Positions 49,638-62,320 of a stretch of DNA of 64,000 nt are shown here, piece after piece (the stretch's first letter is position 1; each line of letters opens with the position of its first letter). A program made the position numbers and the translations under genes. The stretch lies in assembly GCF_028769735.1 (NCBI RefSeq), contig NC_088170.1:55647585-55711584 (forward strand), in the 5' to 3' direction. The stretch comes from Zonotrichia leucophrys gambelii (Eukaryota; Chordata; Aves; Passeriformes; Passerellidae). Under the pieces are notes generated by a model. It had not been told where the DNA came from and did no database searches. It saw only the letters and a program-made list of their open reading frames with translations.

Positions 49638-51159
49638 CAGAATTAAGAAAATCACCTATGTAGAAATTCAAGAAGGATATATATTATTGGGCAGGAAACA
49701 AAACCAATAATTTAAGGCGTAACCTGGTGTATTCACAATGAAGAATCAATTCCTTGTTCCTACACAATATAGTGTATATAATTATAAATAATATATTCGT
49801 AGGGACAAAATAGAAGGTGGTTAGGCACGTTCTGCAGTTTCTCCCAGACCGAGCATTTGAAGATTGTCACAGTCATTCTACCTTCAGTGCACAAAATTAA
49901 TTTTTTCAGAAATTTTTATGTGATGATTAATCTTCATATAACTAATAAACTTTGAAACATTCATTAAAAATTAGTAAATTATATCAAGCTCTCCCTCATA
50001 CAGTTACCTAATTCCCTCTTTTTATTGGTGTTTTGATCTTATAAACAGGCATCTGGGGGAATTTTAAGCTGTGATTGTCGGTTTCATCAAAGACTAACAG
50101 TCCCAGTCATGTCTATGTTACATGCCATGGCATCAGAAGGCATCAATTAAAGGACGATAAAGTCAACCATCTTGCTTCTCTGTTTCTATGTCTTAAGTCA
50201 TCAAATTGACCGCCGTGTCGAGATGAGATGAAAAACAGGTTTTCTGCCAAGACAGTTTGAGTAACAGCTGTGTTCAGAAAAATTGACACTACATGAAGGA
50301 AAGAGTAATAACAAGAAAAAACTAAAAGCACATGTCACAACAGTACTTAAACATTATTGGATTTTACTTTTTTTTTTGAACAACAAGGACTGGGAGCACA
50401 GATAGCAGCCCATGATCTCTTTTTTTTCACAGCAAGGGCTATAACTGGTGCACTATAGTGTAAAACTCACTTTTTCAAGTCCAATAAATCTTAAATTGTT
50501 TTCTGCAAAGAAACTGCCTTCAGCAGACTAACTTGATAATGCCACAATAACAGAGCAACTCAAGAGCACATTTTTAAGAGTCAGGAGATGTGAATGTTGA
50601 TCCTTAAAAAAAGAAAATAGTGCTTTGGAATCTATAGTACTGGACAAGTATGTTCAGGAAATGATTCTGCTTCTCCCCTATGCTTTCTTGTTCTGTTTTG
50701 AATATTTATACTGTTGTTACTGCTCCTAAACATCAAAGTGGGTCTTTCATTGAAAACTAAAATTTCCTGGCAACTTGGTATTCTATCTTATAACTACAGT
50801 CATAAGCGTGTTGTTTTGTTTCTATATTTTTCTTTTTTAACATAGATTCTATGGAGGCATGCAATGGACTTGCCAAAGCATATAGAGTTATAAAATGCAA
50901 ATATATAGAAGCCATAGATTTAAAAATTGCTTGTGTGGTGTATTTGGGTAACTTCATATAAAGTTAAAACTAAAATACATTGTTTAAAATATTTACAAAT
51001 TCATACAACATGAGGTTTTTAAAATACTACACATCAATATCATACCCTTCTAACAGAACTCTAAGGTATTGGGCTGAACCGAGTATCTGTGCTTTGTTCC
51101 ACTGCAATCACTGTTTTGAAGACATTAATTCAACTGGGTAAGTACTGTGAAAGTGGCAA

Positions 51160-51252
51160 GCAATTAACAAATTGACAAATGAACAAATTGAGAAACAAAA
51201 CCTGACAAATAAACCAATTGGCAAACTGGAAAACTGACAAATTGGCAAACAG
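51160..51252. repeat. Degenerate minisatellite of acaaattg-like units
   Basis: Units such as acaaattg, gacaaat, aaccaattggc and aaactgacaaattggc recur about every 8-15 bases. Array boundaries are approximate. Confidence 0.65.
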
Positions 51253-54200
51253 CTTGGTAAGATGGAGACGTGCTTGAAGTTTATTAGAAAGGGCAGTTTA
51301 GGTTGGGAAATTTGATTCAAGGTCCTCTCTGGCACTGGGTAGTAGTTATTCACTGATATACTATGAATGAAAAAAGGAGTAAAGTGTAAGACTAGGGATA
51401 TGAGCTTAGACATTTTTAAATTAAGTTTTGTGAGAATTAAATATTACCTGAGAACTGCCAATCTTTGAACTGCAAGCTAATTTATCTTTACTGCACAGAG
51501 CTTTTTGAATAACTGTCCCACATTTCAGAATGCAATATCTAAATGGTAGATTGGGAGTAGCTTCTATATGAAGTCTGCAATGGCACTGAGCAAAAGACTG
51601 CTTGATAGGAAGAGCTGGTTCACTTCCAGACAACCTCGGGCACAATCCTGAGCCCACATGGGAAAGTTTGGAGAAAAGATGATTCACATCACCTCCTATT
51701 TTAGCTTGCAGGTTTTAAGTGGTTTGATTAGTTGTTCTTATGGTGGATTGACCTTGGCTAGTGACCAGACACCCACTGTCTCCCTCCCCCTCCTCAACAG
51801 GGCAGAGAGAGAAAATGAGATGAACAGCATCATGGATTGAGATAAGGGAGATTGCTTACCAGTTACAGTCATTGGTAAAAAAATACTTGACTTGAGGAAA
51901 TTAATCTAATTTTTTTAAAAAAAATAATGTAAGATGGTGAGAAATAATGACAGAACTGAAACCACCTCAAACAGACACAGGTACACACTTTCTTCTTTTT
52001 TCAAAATCATTTCACTCAGCAGGGAGAAAAACATCAGATTTAGTGAGCTAACAACAGTGGAAACAAGAGTCTGTTGACTAAATAGTACCCTGCATTTTAT
52101 TTTGGTACAGAATCTTCATAATTATTTCACTCCTCATCAACTTTATAAACATTTCTTCAAGAAGTGAAATCACTGGAATTTTTCCTTCAGTGAGAAAAAT
52201 ATGCTTTTGGTTGCAGCCATATCAAGAATCAAGTAGAACACTAACTTTCAGCCAAATACTTTCTCCAGGAGATGTCCTAATTAAGCAAGTACTCCAGTGA
52301 ACTGGAACATTTAAATAGAGATGGAAGTACCTCATCCTTCATACAGTATATGAATAACAGATTAATACAGATATAATGTCAAAGAAACTGTTTTGTTTTC
52401 TAGATTAATACAATAGCTTTATATTTTATTCAATTATCTTTTAATAGATAATTGGTTCAGAATTGAATGTGTATCCCTGAGAGAAACTTGCATGTTTTCC
52501 AGTGTTTTCTTGACTGTAAGACCATGCTATCTGCTGTCTCTTCTAACAGTTTTGTCTTAACTGCCAAGAAGTTCCGGACGACTTTTTTGAAGCTGCCGTT
52601 GGAAAAACTGTAATGAATTGCTCTTTTGCAAGGTCATATATCAACTCAAAGATCTCCGGGTATAAAGACTGTTTAAATCTATCATTAACATCATAGGTTG
52701 CCTAAGAATCATGCCCTCTTTGCATTTTTAACCTCCGTCTTTTAATTTATGGGCTTTCATTATTGTCAAAAAGCGTAGGAAAACACATTTTGAAAAATCA
52801 GCCTTGATAACTCCAGCTGATAAAAAAAGATGAACAGGTCACAGAAAAAAAGCATATGGAAACCTCAATTTGCATTATTGACTGCCACTATCTCAGAAGA
52901 TTCACTTCAAAGGGACCAAGAGCTTTTTTCCTGATAGCAGTATATAAATGAGCTGAGTATGGAGGTTATGTACTGGTTTCACACAGCCAGATGTCATTTT
53001 ACTGGATCTCAGGAAGAGCAGACAGGTACAAGTTGTCCTTTGTCCTTTTCATCTATATACAATCCTTGAGGATTAATAATTAAAGTGACTTTAGAGCTTG
53101 CCAATGGCTGCTATTGTAGCTACAAGATTTTGCTTGTGATAGCCTTCATCAAGAGGAAAAGTCCTAGATTTTATTATCACTTTATTCTAGAGCTTCTTTG
53201 ATTTAAGAAATAAACAAAACCAAACAAGAAAGACCTTCAAAATTCTTTCAGAAAGGGGAAATAAAATTACTTTGAGAAATTACTGGTTTTCTTGCTTCAG
53301 TGGTGGCTCAAGAAAAAAACTATACAGAAATCGTGGAATTAAACTTTTCTTCCACATTACTGTTGACTACTCTGAAAGAATAAAAGATGTCAAGATGAAA
53401 ATGGTTGAGGTAGAGAAGCAAACAGAACAAGCAGGATCATTTAAAGGATGAAGGTAAAAAAATTTGGACTGCTAGATTTGTGTTTCAATGAGTAGCAAAC
53501 TGTCATCCATATCGGCAGAAGAGATGGTTCTAATGTTTGTTCCATCTCTGGTGGCCATGTACAGTAGCTTCTTCTTTTTCAATGAAAAAATCTTCTCTCT
53601 TTTGTCTCTCTTAAAAGAATATGATTCACATGTTTTCTCATGTCTACGAATGGTAGATGAAAGAACAGAGAACAGTGATGGGAGTATAACAGAAGAAAAG
53701 GCTTTTAGATTTGCTTCAAACTTCCTGACTCTTGAGACACTATAGAACTAAATACTCTGACTGGACAGTGTCTGGTCACAGGCATATGATTAGAAAATAA
53801 CATTTCCATACATTAGGAGTCAAACCCCTGTGTGTTTCTGGCTCTTGCACATCCTGTTGATTCACACCTGGCATACTTCAATCCTAAACTGTCAGAACAT
53901 AGCCTAGAAGTCAAGCTCTTCATGCCAGCCTGATATGCCAGCCCATAGAAGCTGGCATGCACTGGTTGTACTCCAGTAGCTCATGTTCTGGCTCTGTTTA
54001 CTCTGAAAGAAATCCTACTTATACCTTTTGAAGTTGTTTCTTGCTGTGAATCTGGTTAGAGGGGTTGATTGGGAAATTTACTTCAAAAATGCATCTAAAT
54101 CACTAAATCCTAACAAGTTTTGACATGAGAGACTATAGTTAATATTCTAAGTTATACTGCCTTAAAATGAGTACTTCTCAGACTGCAGAACTGAAAAGCT

Positions 54201-55680
54201 GAAGAAATGTCTGTGTGTCATCATGTAGTGAGTAGGGGTAGGATTTATTCTAGCTGAGCTTCCTACACCTATGTATATAAAAATGCATTCTCTCTTTGAA
54301 CATTCATATCCTGCTTGAGTTGCCTTAATCTGACCAGTGAATAATGTTTATTAGGAGAGCTTAATAGTTGATACAGCTTGATCCTCACTTGCAAAAAGAT
54401 GTGAAACAAATACTGCTTCCTGAGACACCCAAGTAAGGGATTAATTGCAAACATCTCAGGCTAACCTGCAACAACATTTGATTTCAATTCATGCTTTGTT
54501 TTGAACAGATGCTGTGTACTATTCTCCCAAATTAACCTCTGTTATCACACATAACACCAGCTAAATTTATGGAAGAAGTCTATCCCAGTATTTAATTAAC
54601 TTTTTATTACAAAATTAGAATGACTTACCACAAGCAAAATAGCAAAGACCTGCAGTGCTTCTTTACTTGGTCCAGTGGCTTAACTAGCTATGAGAGGAAC
54701 TGCTACTTTAGACCAAGGAGGCTGGGATTTCCAAGGACAAATTGTCCCTCCTTCTGTGTTTCAGAGAACTTCATAGCATCTCCAACTTACCTGTTTTTAT
54801 TTTTAAATCAGTTAATTCAGTTAAATGTTGAAGAAAGGACATTTTGTCTCCCAGAAGGCTTTCCTGAGACATGACCCTTTTATTTATGTGTTTGGTTTAG
54901 TCGATTCTTCAGAGTCTAACAGGGCTTGCAATTCACTTTTTCAAGAGTGACACAGCATTTTGTACATAATATAATAGAGAAAGTATTTATTTTGCATACA
55001 CATGATAAGGGTAACAGGCATTTGTGTGACTCGCACTTTTGGCAGCAGAACCATATTCTCATTTACCCTTTCATTCACCAGCACCCTAGTCAGTTCATTA
55101 CTTTTTATATTGTACTTGCTTTAGGGTAAAAAACCAAAACAGAGCAAACACAAACAACCATGCCCCCTATCAAACTGTAACAAAGTTATTTTTCTGCCTG
55201 TTTAAATTTTCCACAGACATCTGTCTGAGCAACAATTTAAAGAAGTTTTTCTGTGAATTTTTCCTACTGTGTTTCCAAATCAAACAAGTTAGAATTTCTC
55301 TGTGATTTGTGCACTGTGACTCGGTTCTAAAAAACAAACAACTCTGTAGTAAAAACAAAATAAATACCCATTAGCAATATAAAGTAAATGGAATAAAAAT
55401 TATTTTGAAACTGAGAAATAAAAAAGAAGATAAAGTTTATAGAAACTGGATGTGGAAATAGAGGGGTGAGGTCCCATGTACATAGGGTTGCTGAAGTTTC
55501 ATCAGTTTATAAAAATGAATATATAACAACAACAATACAGTCTATGACTCTATTAAAATCTGGTGATGTACTTAAATAAAAACAACACCTATAATTATGA
55601 GTATTTGAAAAAATACAAACTTAATTTTCAAAAGACACTCCTATTTCTATTAGCAGAGCAAAAATAACTGCTGAATGTGC

Positions 55681-56620
55681 TAGATGTTGTGAGCTCTCCA
55701 ATTGTTGAACTTTTAATGAAACTAAATCATGATCATTCCTTAAGATTTCCTGTGGTCACTTATCTTTGGAGTGAATAAAGTGCTATTAATTGCATTTATA
55801 TGCTTTAATTGAACTACATCTGATACTTTTTACTGATGGTTTGACAGCCAATTTGCATTATAATGAATAAAATCCCAAGGATCTTACATATGGTGGAGAA
55901 TTAATGTGGTCAATACACAAATATACATATAGAGATATTGCATAATTACACTGTAAGAGACACGCAGTGAATTAAAAAAAAATTAGTAAATCCAATGTCA
56001 GTTGGTGTATTCCACATCACAAAAGTTTTGCTTTTGTTTGGCTTTATTTGAACATTTAAACTGGGGGGTCACCACGTGACAAAATAACAAGCACTTTGAA
56101 CAATGGGCACACATTTTCAGGCAGTTGCATTATGCCATGGAATAGCTTGTTCTTTGTTATATAATTTTGTTATGTAACTTGTAACATAAGTTTTGTGATA
56201 AACTTAACTTCTAAACCAATGATTTAAAAGTATGCTTATAGTACCCAAAATGGTGCAGCTTCAAGGCTGCTATATAAGCTCCTGCTACTTTAAAAATGGA
56301 TGGTGTCATAAACTGTTGGATATCTTAGATAATATTTGCTATGTAAAGGAAAACACTGTTTAAACAGCAATTGCCTGTGAAGAAAAGCAATGCTGTGCTG
56401 CTAAATGTCTGAATCCCATTTTTGCTATGAACAGATGTTAACAAGAACAGTCATTATATTAAACTGCATTAATTAAATATTGACAGAACAACCTTAGTAG
56501 ATGAATTTATTAAAACAGCGTGGGGGCTGATTAGCAATTAGTAGATTGATGTATTCATGATTATTTGCATGTGACAGCAAACAATCACACAGTAGAGAGA
56601 ATATTTTCCATATTATAATC
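55681..56620. promoter_or_regulatory. Candidate distal regulatory DNA with two octamer/TGACAG pairs
   Basis: ATTTGCAT (POU octamer) at 55851-55858 sits four bases after TGACAG at 55842-55847. About 700 bases on, ATTTGCAT at 56563-56570 sits one base before TGACAG at 56572-56577, next to ctgattagcaattag (homeodomain-like). No repeats are recognised here. The enhancer role is inference only. Confidence 0.3.
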
Positions 56621-57303
56621 CATGTTATCCTTTCCTACTATTTGAACCAGGAAATTTCCCACGGGATTAACAAACAGAGTTAATGACTCCCTTAAATTGT
56701 TCACAAGATTGTATTAATTCTTATGACATTCTGTTACCACTGATTCTGGTAACAACTTTCCCAACAAACAAAAGAACTCCAACTTTTAATGCAGATACAT
56801 GTAACAGACCTACATGATATGTCAGTAAGACGTGAATGCAATATTTTGAAGAGCTTTTTTCCATCTACAAATCAGGTAGAAAAGTTAGTCAAACAAACTA
56901 GTGTTCCTTTATTGCAGGAAGAAATCATTCCCAAAAATCAGCTTATCCATACAGTTATTTTTATTTTTAATAACTTTAACTTTTCACCATTAGGTTAAGA
57001 AGTTCCTGAATGGTGCTGGCTATGATTCTAATCAAAATAGCTGAATATTAGCTATTGTACTGATTTAAAGGAGGTAGGTAGTCTTACCTCATTATTTCTA
57101 TGAAATAAACTGTTTCTTTCACTTATAATGTCTCTGGAAGGTGAATAATTATCTACTGTTAATTTAAATTTACTTTTATGACTTCCAAATGTAATAGAAT
57201 AAATTATTACATTTAGGTCATAGAAACATACAGTATAAGCCTGTGATTATATTTTTAAGAAAAACTTTTGAGTACCCTTTTTATTGCTATATACATGCAC
57301 ATG
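56621..57303. other. Intergenic, no gene seen
   Basis: AT-rich sequence without recognised features up to the target duplication at 57298-57303. Confidence 0.5.
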
Positions 57304-57685
57304 TGTCACAGACATGTTTTATGAAAAATCCTTTCCTTAGAATTTTTTCTCCTGAGAATCTGAGAGGCCTCAGGAACAAAATGTAAACAATGGTTATCTG
57401 CTGCTGTGGAATGCAACAGGTGCATCTGTGATTGGTCTCATGTGGCTGTTTCTAATTAATGGCCAATCACAGTCCAGCTGTCCGGACTGTCTCGGTCAGT
57501 CACAAACCTTTGTTATCATTCCTTTTCTATTCTTAGCTAGCCTTCTGATGAAATCCTTTCTTTGGTTCTTTTAGTATAATTTTAATATAATATATATCAT
57601 AAAATAATAAATCAAGCCTTCTGAAACATGGACTCAACATTCTCATCTCTTCCCTCATCCTGGGACCCCTGTGAACATGGTCACA
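57304..57685 (+). mobile_element. Solo LTR of an ERVK-type endogenous retrovirus, well preserved
   Basis: A 382-bp LTR begins TGTCACAGAC and ends TGGTCACA. It is flanked by perfect 6-bp direct repeats cacatg (57298-57303 and 57686-57691). It has ctaattaatggccaatcaca (inverted CCAAT) and an aataataaatcaagcc polyadenylation region, and is the same family and orientation as 32698-33087. I associate this LTR with songbird genomes. No internal retroviral sequence. Confidence 0.94.
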
Positions 57686-57860
57686 CACATGCATAGTTAA
57701 GATCACATCTTCATTGTTATCTGCAATTTCCTGGTCAATGGCAAGCAAAACAGTCAATGCCTACTGGCAGTCTGCACCCAAATGTGCCAATCCTCAGTCT
57801 AGGGCTGTCGACCAAAGTCTCCGTATGGTGGCTGATAAAGTCAAAAGAAAGATTGATGTG

Positions 57861-58415
57861 TTGACACCAAGCCAACAAGCCACTCACTCGCTCACTCACT
57901 CCCCTCAGTGCAATGAGGAAATTAATTAGAAGGGAAATAGTGGAAAAAAGTTTTCTGTTGATATAAAAGCAGTTTAATAGGGAAAGCAAAACATTTGTAC
58001 ATGCAAAACTTGGAATTAATGGGCAGGCAGGTGTCCAGCCATGCTCATTACAGCAGGCTTCCATTACATATATCATTATGTTTACTTGGGATGACAAACA
58101 TCTCCACTCCAAATATTGGCTCTTTCCTTCTTCTCTCCCTTCTTTATAGGCTGAGTGTGATGCCATGTGCTCTGGAGTATCCCTTGGGTCAGTAGTGGTC
58201 AGCTGTCCCAGCTGTGTCCCTTCCCAACTCCTGCACCCACTGTCTCCTTGTGGTGAAGTATGGCAAGAAGCAGGAAAGGCCTTGACTCTGTGTAAACTCT
58301 GCTCAGCAGTAAAGAAAACATCTCTTTTATCAAAACTTGGTAGCACAAATCAAAAACACAGCCCCATACCAGCTACTATGAGGAAATTTAACTCTTGCCC
58401 CAGCCAAAATGAGTA
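57861..58415 (-). mobile_element. Endogenous-retrovirus LTR, reversed (probably ERVL-type)
   Basis: Same family as 11371-11862 but with its other end kept. Shared blocks are gtttaatagggaaagcaaaa, gggcaggcaggtgtccagcc, ggagtatcccttgggtcagt, caggaaaggccttgactctg and ccccataccagctacta. It ends at cagccaaaatgag, the complement of the LTR start. Its left end, near the ctcactcgctcactcactcc tract, is eroded. It lies 175 bases from the preceding ERVK-type LTR. Confidence 0.88.
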
Positions 58416-58993
58416 GGGTGACAGAAAGCATTTGGTAGAGAGAAACCTCTCATTTAACATCTTCTTGCAGAATTTTAGTTAGAGCACATTAAAACGTCTA
58501 CCGCACTGAAATGCTGTGTCAGAACTGGGTGTAGCTAAGGGACTTATTTAAATTTTGTGCTATTGCTACAAACTGAATTGTTAATGGAGCTGCAGTGTTA
58601 TTAGTACAAACAAAGCACTGTGGAGAAGCTCCTTTCCCATACCCTATTAATCATTATTCAAAATAGCTACTTCAGGAGGATTTATGAGAGTCAGGAAGAA
58701 ACAAATATTTTGCTATGTCCTATGCAGTAATGCAGTGTGATAACAGCAGATCTGTCAGGCCATCATTCCATGCCAAGGCCTTGAACAAACTCTTCTTATT
58801 TTGAATAGATTTTCTGAGTTTGAATAGATTTTCTGGATTTTTCTTCTTTTTTTAAGTTATACAACTGTTTAAATATGATGAGGCGAATTGTCAGATTCTG
58901 ACCATGATTAATTTTTTTTTGAGATAGCTGTTCTATGAAAATGAACAAGTCAGAAGGTTAGTCATGAAAAGGTCTTTAAATATCATATTTAAT

Positions 58994-59011
58994 ATATGTG
59001 TGTGTGTGTGT
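58994..59011. repeat. (TG)n microsatellite
   Basis: Short TG dinucleotide run. Confidence 0.85.
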
Positions 59012-60066
59012 CTTCTTCTGGAAGCAATGATTTCATAAAGGTCAATAAAATATTTAATAGTTATACTAGATGATCCTAAGATTTAGATGATGGCTAGTGG
59101 TAGGGATCAAAACATTATCATAAGTTACAAGGACTTCAAAGTCTCATTTGAGATACAGAAATTCAGAAGAGTCAGTACCTAAAAACTGGCACACAACATT
59201 TCAAAAGAGTGAGGTTAAAAGCAATTTCTAATATATTTCTAGATATTTACTTCAGGCTACGGGGCACATCCATATCCTTGAGTTGTGCATACAAGGCAAC
59301 TTTTCAAGAAGAGAAGAATCCAATGTTTTCTGATAAAATAAAGTCAAAGGAGGAGATTTTCTGCTTATATAAATATATATATATATTTTTTTATACACAT
59401 TTAGACAGAAGCCATTTCACTGCAGGCTCTATCCTGCTAAAGTAAATGCAAATCTATTTCTCAATCCCCAATGATGCCTGCATTGGCACTTCCCTTATCC
59501 ATGTCCTGCCCAGTTAGAAAAGACCTCAAAACATATTGCTTTGGATAGGAAGTTCAAGACTGAACCTGTGTCAGCAGCAATGCCACTTGGTCACTTTGAG
59601 AAGACAGAGACCTGGTTTCTATGCTCCAATGTATTAAAATTAATTGACTGGGAGGGGAACTGATTAAATCTAAATTATGCTTGAATCACAGAATAGATGC
59701 ACTTTAATGAAACGAATATTAGAGATAAATTTTGCTTAGCTCTGAATGTCAGGCCTATACAGAAATTTCTTCAAACTTAATGTAGTATATTTTTTCTGTA
59801 AGTCTTTACAGCAGAGCTTTTTTCTCCTACATCGGAGCCAAGAATTTCATTTCCATCTCTGTCTGAAATAATCTTCAGAAAGTACTTAATCTCTGAGATT
59901 AGATTCATACCTTTAACAGGTCACAGAGGAACTATTAAAACTTCAGGCATAATGAAAAGTTAGCAAAATTTCCAGTGGTGGAGCTCTTGGTCTTCCTAAT
60001 TGAAGGCTTCCATGTGTTTATGCCTCTAGAAGTTTTGAAGTCCACTAGACTAGTGAGTACTACATG

Positions 60067-60087
60067 GAAAAAAAAAAAAAAAAAAAA
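60067..60087. repeat. Poly-A run
   Basis: About 21 consecutive A residues, not attached to a recognised retroposon. Confidence 0.9.
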
Positions 60088-60823
60088 GAAACTTGCATCA
60101 GTCTGGTTTTGCTTTTCAATAACTGTGTGAAAGCTGAACATCTTTGTATTTCTGTATTTCACTATCTGTCATAGTGAAAGAAATTAACGTTTGTAACACA
60201 GGCATCAATAAATACAGATGCGTAATTTTAGTAGTTCTGAGTAGCAGTGCAAATTTATTTAAGCCTACACAGGGCAAGTCACTATTCTCCAGAGGAAACA
60301 TTGTTTCACAGATGTATACCAAGGAAAGAGATAAGGGACATGATTTGTTTTAAATTATAATTTTAAAAAAATCATTGAATACATAGGCTGGTCTGGTCAG
60401 TCTTGACGTAGTTCTCCCACTAGAAAAAAGAACATAATTTGATTTGGTAAGTGTTCAATTATGATAATTTTAAGGCTCTTTAAATGAACTATTGTGCGTG
60501 TTTTTGAGATAAACAATTGATTTTCAAAATTTCAATTTTTAATGGAACAGTTATATAGTTTCTTACATAAAATTTAAAATTATTAGTACTGTAGAATAAT
60601 ATATGTTACTCCTAAATATGAATATGATCCAACACTCAATACAATTGAGCTTCACTTTCCATTTTATTACCTACTTTTAGGGATGTAATTAACCTATGTT
60701 CTGCTTTATACTGGCTCTACTTAGGCAAATCTCTGTTACACTTAAATAAGATTTTTGCTAAAGAGCTTTTAAGCTTATCAATTGTCAGAAACATGTAAGC
60801 AAAATTTTTTTGTGTGGAGATTT

Positions 60824-60942
60824 CATTGGGATTTGTTTTGTGTTGTTTTCAGGCTTTTTTCTGGTTTTGTTTGTTTTTTTGTGGTTTTGTTTTTGTATTT
60901 TTTTGTTTTGTTGTGGTATTTGTTTTTTTTGTGTTTTTCTTA
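60824..60942. repeat. T/G-rich low-complexity tract
   Basis: Irregular TTTTG/TTTGTG repeats. They keep a short plus-strand Phe/Cys-rich frame open by composition alone. Confidence 0.85.
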
Positions 60943-61740
60943 ACTCAATAAATACAATATCATGTAAGTCATCTGTCAGTCCAGAAGGTCAAGGCATCAA
61001 TTGTGCCGTGGGATATATGTTCAGAGAATTTCTTTTAGTGTTATAGCTCCTCATCTTTAATTGACACTGCACAGCACTCCACCATCAGTGTCTAAATCCA
61101 TATCTGTAGAAACCACATCATCATGTTTTGGCAAGCACATAGTCATAATTTAAACTATGTAAATCTACTCATAGGCTGAAATGTAAAATTCTGCAGAAAG
61201 TAAAAATCTAGCAGTACTTATGAATCCCACCTCATTTCTCCCTACTATACTATCTCTTACAATCTAACTAAGGGTTTATTTCTAATGCATAATTGTGGAA
61301 AAAATTGTAAGAAAATTACTGTAAACTTCAGTTACATTCTGCAAGAGATTTTTGTAGGGTAAAAATATCACTCATCCCATAAAGTCCCTTTTCAGAAGCA
61401 TGCACCAAACTCCAAGATGAAAGAGTCTATTAAGGTATTGTCAGGCACGCTTTCTTCCATTACACAATTCTTTTTTCAGTACAAAACAGTCCAACTATGA
61501 GTAGCCTGAGATAAATATTTGCTGCAGGTGCACAAGCCATCTGTGATGCACTCATCTCACTCAAGAACAATAGCTATTACCAAGTTCCACAGCCTGTGAA
61601 ATATGTAATATAAAAGGGCCACTAGTTCTGGGGAAGCTTCTAGGAATTTAGCAGCTGATATATTAAATATTCTGTTGGAATAAATTTATAATCTGCTCAG
61701 GAAAACCGTAGAAACAAGAGAAAGCCAAGATTTAAAAAAG

Positions 61741-62320
61741 CAGAAAACTGAAGTTGATACAGTAATATCTAGCTAGCTGTACTTTCAGCATGCCTAAAGC
61801 AGCTACTGGTGCTTATTTGGGGTACCACTACATTGGCAGAGCTGCACATTACAGTCTGGAATCTTATGACATCAAAATTCATTATGTGAAAGATATCTAT
61901 TATTGTAATAATTAATTGAAGTAATATGCTAATTCCCATGTTTAAAGCATCTTAGATGCAATGAATACACAAAATAACTTTGAGTTTTCATCGATTCTGC
62001 CAGTAAGACTGTGGCCATCTGAAGTGAGACAGCAAATTAGAAGCAGGGCAGCTCAAATGTAAAAGTTGAGCATCCATTTTTGTTAATGAAATGGAGAAGG
62101 GTTCTAAACATGGCAGGCAATATGTCGACGTCTGAAAAGGTCAGATGTTGCACAATGCAAAACCTGCATCTTCTAAAATTATAATTAATTTCAGTTTATG
62201 CTGTCAGATGGAAACTGCAAGCTACTCTCAGAGTAAACTCACCAGAGGAATGTAGGTACCTCCAGAAAGAGTCAGGCTGCCGAGAAAAACTTACTCACCT
62301 CAGAATTAAATTGAAAAAGA
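61741..62320. promoter_or_regulatory. Candidate conserved noncoding block
   Basis: Repeat-free sequence of balanced composition with homeodomain-like sites (aataattaattgaagtaata, atgctaattcccatg) near 61905-61940. It lacks the decay marks of the mobile elements around it. This is a guess from texture; conservation was not tested. Confidence 0.2.

Larger units (their letters stand above)
48213..55680. other. Intergenic, no gene seen
   Basis: About 7.5 kb of AT-rich DNA without recognised exons or mobile elements. It holds a hairpin at 49609-49637 and a degenerate short tandem repeat at 51160-51252. Small open frames (e.g. 53488-53745, 54620-54874) lack supporting signals. Confidence 0.5.
58416..61740. 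other. Intergenic, no gene seen
   Basis: AT-rich sequence with (TG)n at 58994-59011, a TA run near 59370-59385, poly-A at 60067-60087 and a T/G-rich low-complexity stretch at 60824-60942. No gene recognised. Confidence 0.5.

Noticed and set aside
51658..51840. Small frame over tggtggattgaccttggctagtgacc
   Set aside because: It looked briefly like an LTR edge, but no other LTR landmarks follow.
57735..58346. 203-codon minus-strand frame
   Set aside because: It lies mostly in a reversed LTR and its flank, with no domain and no coding evidence.
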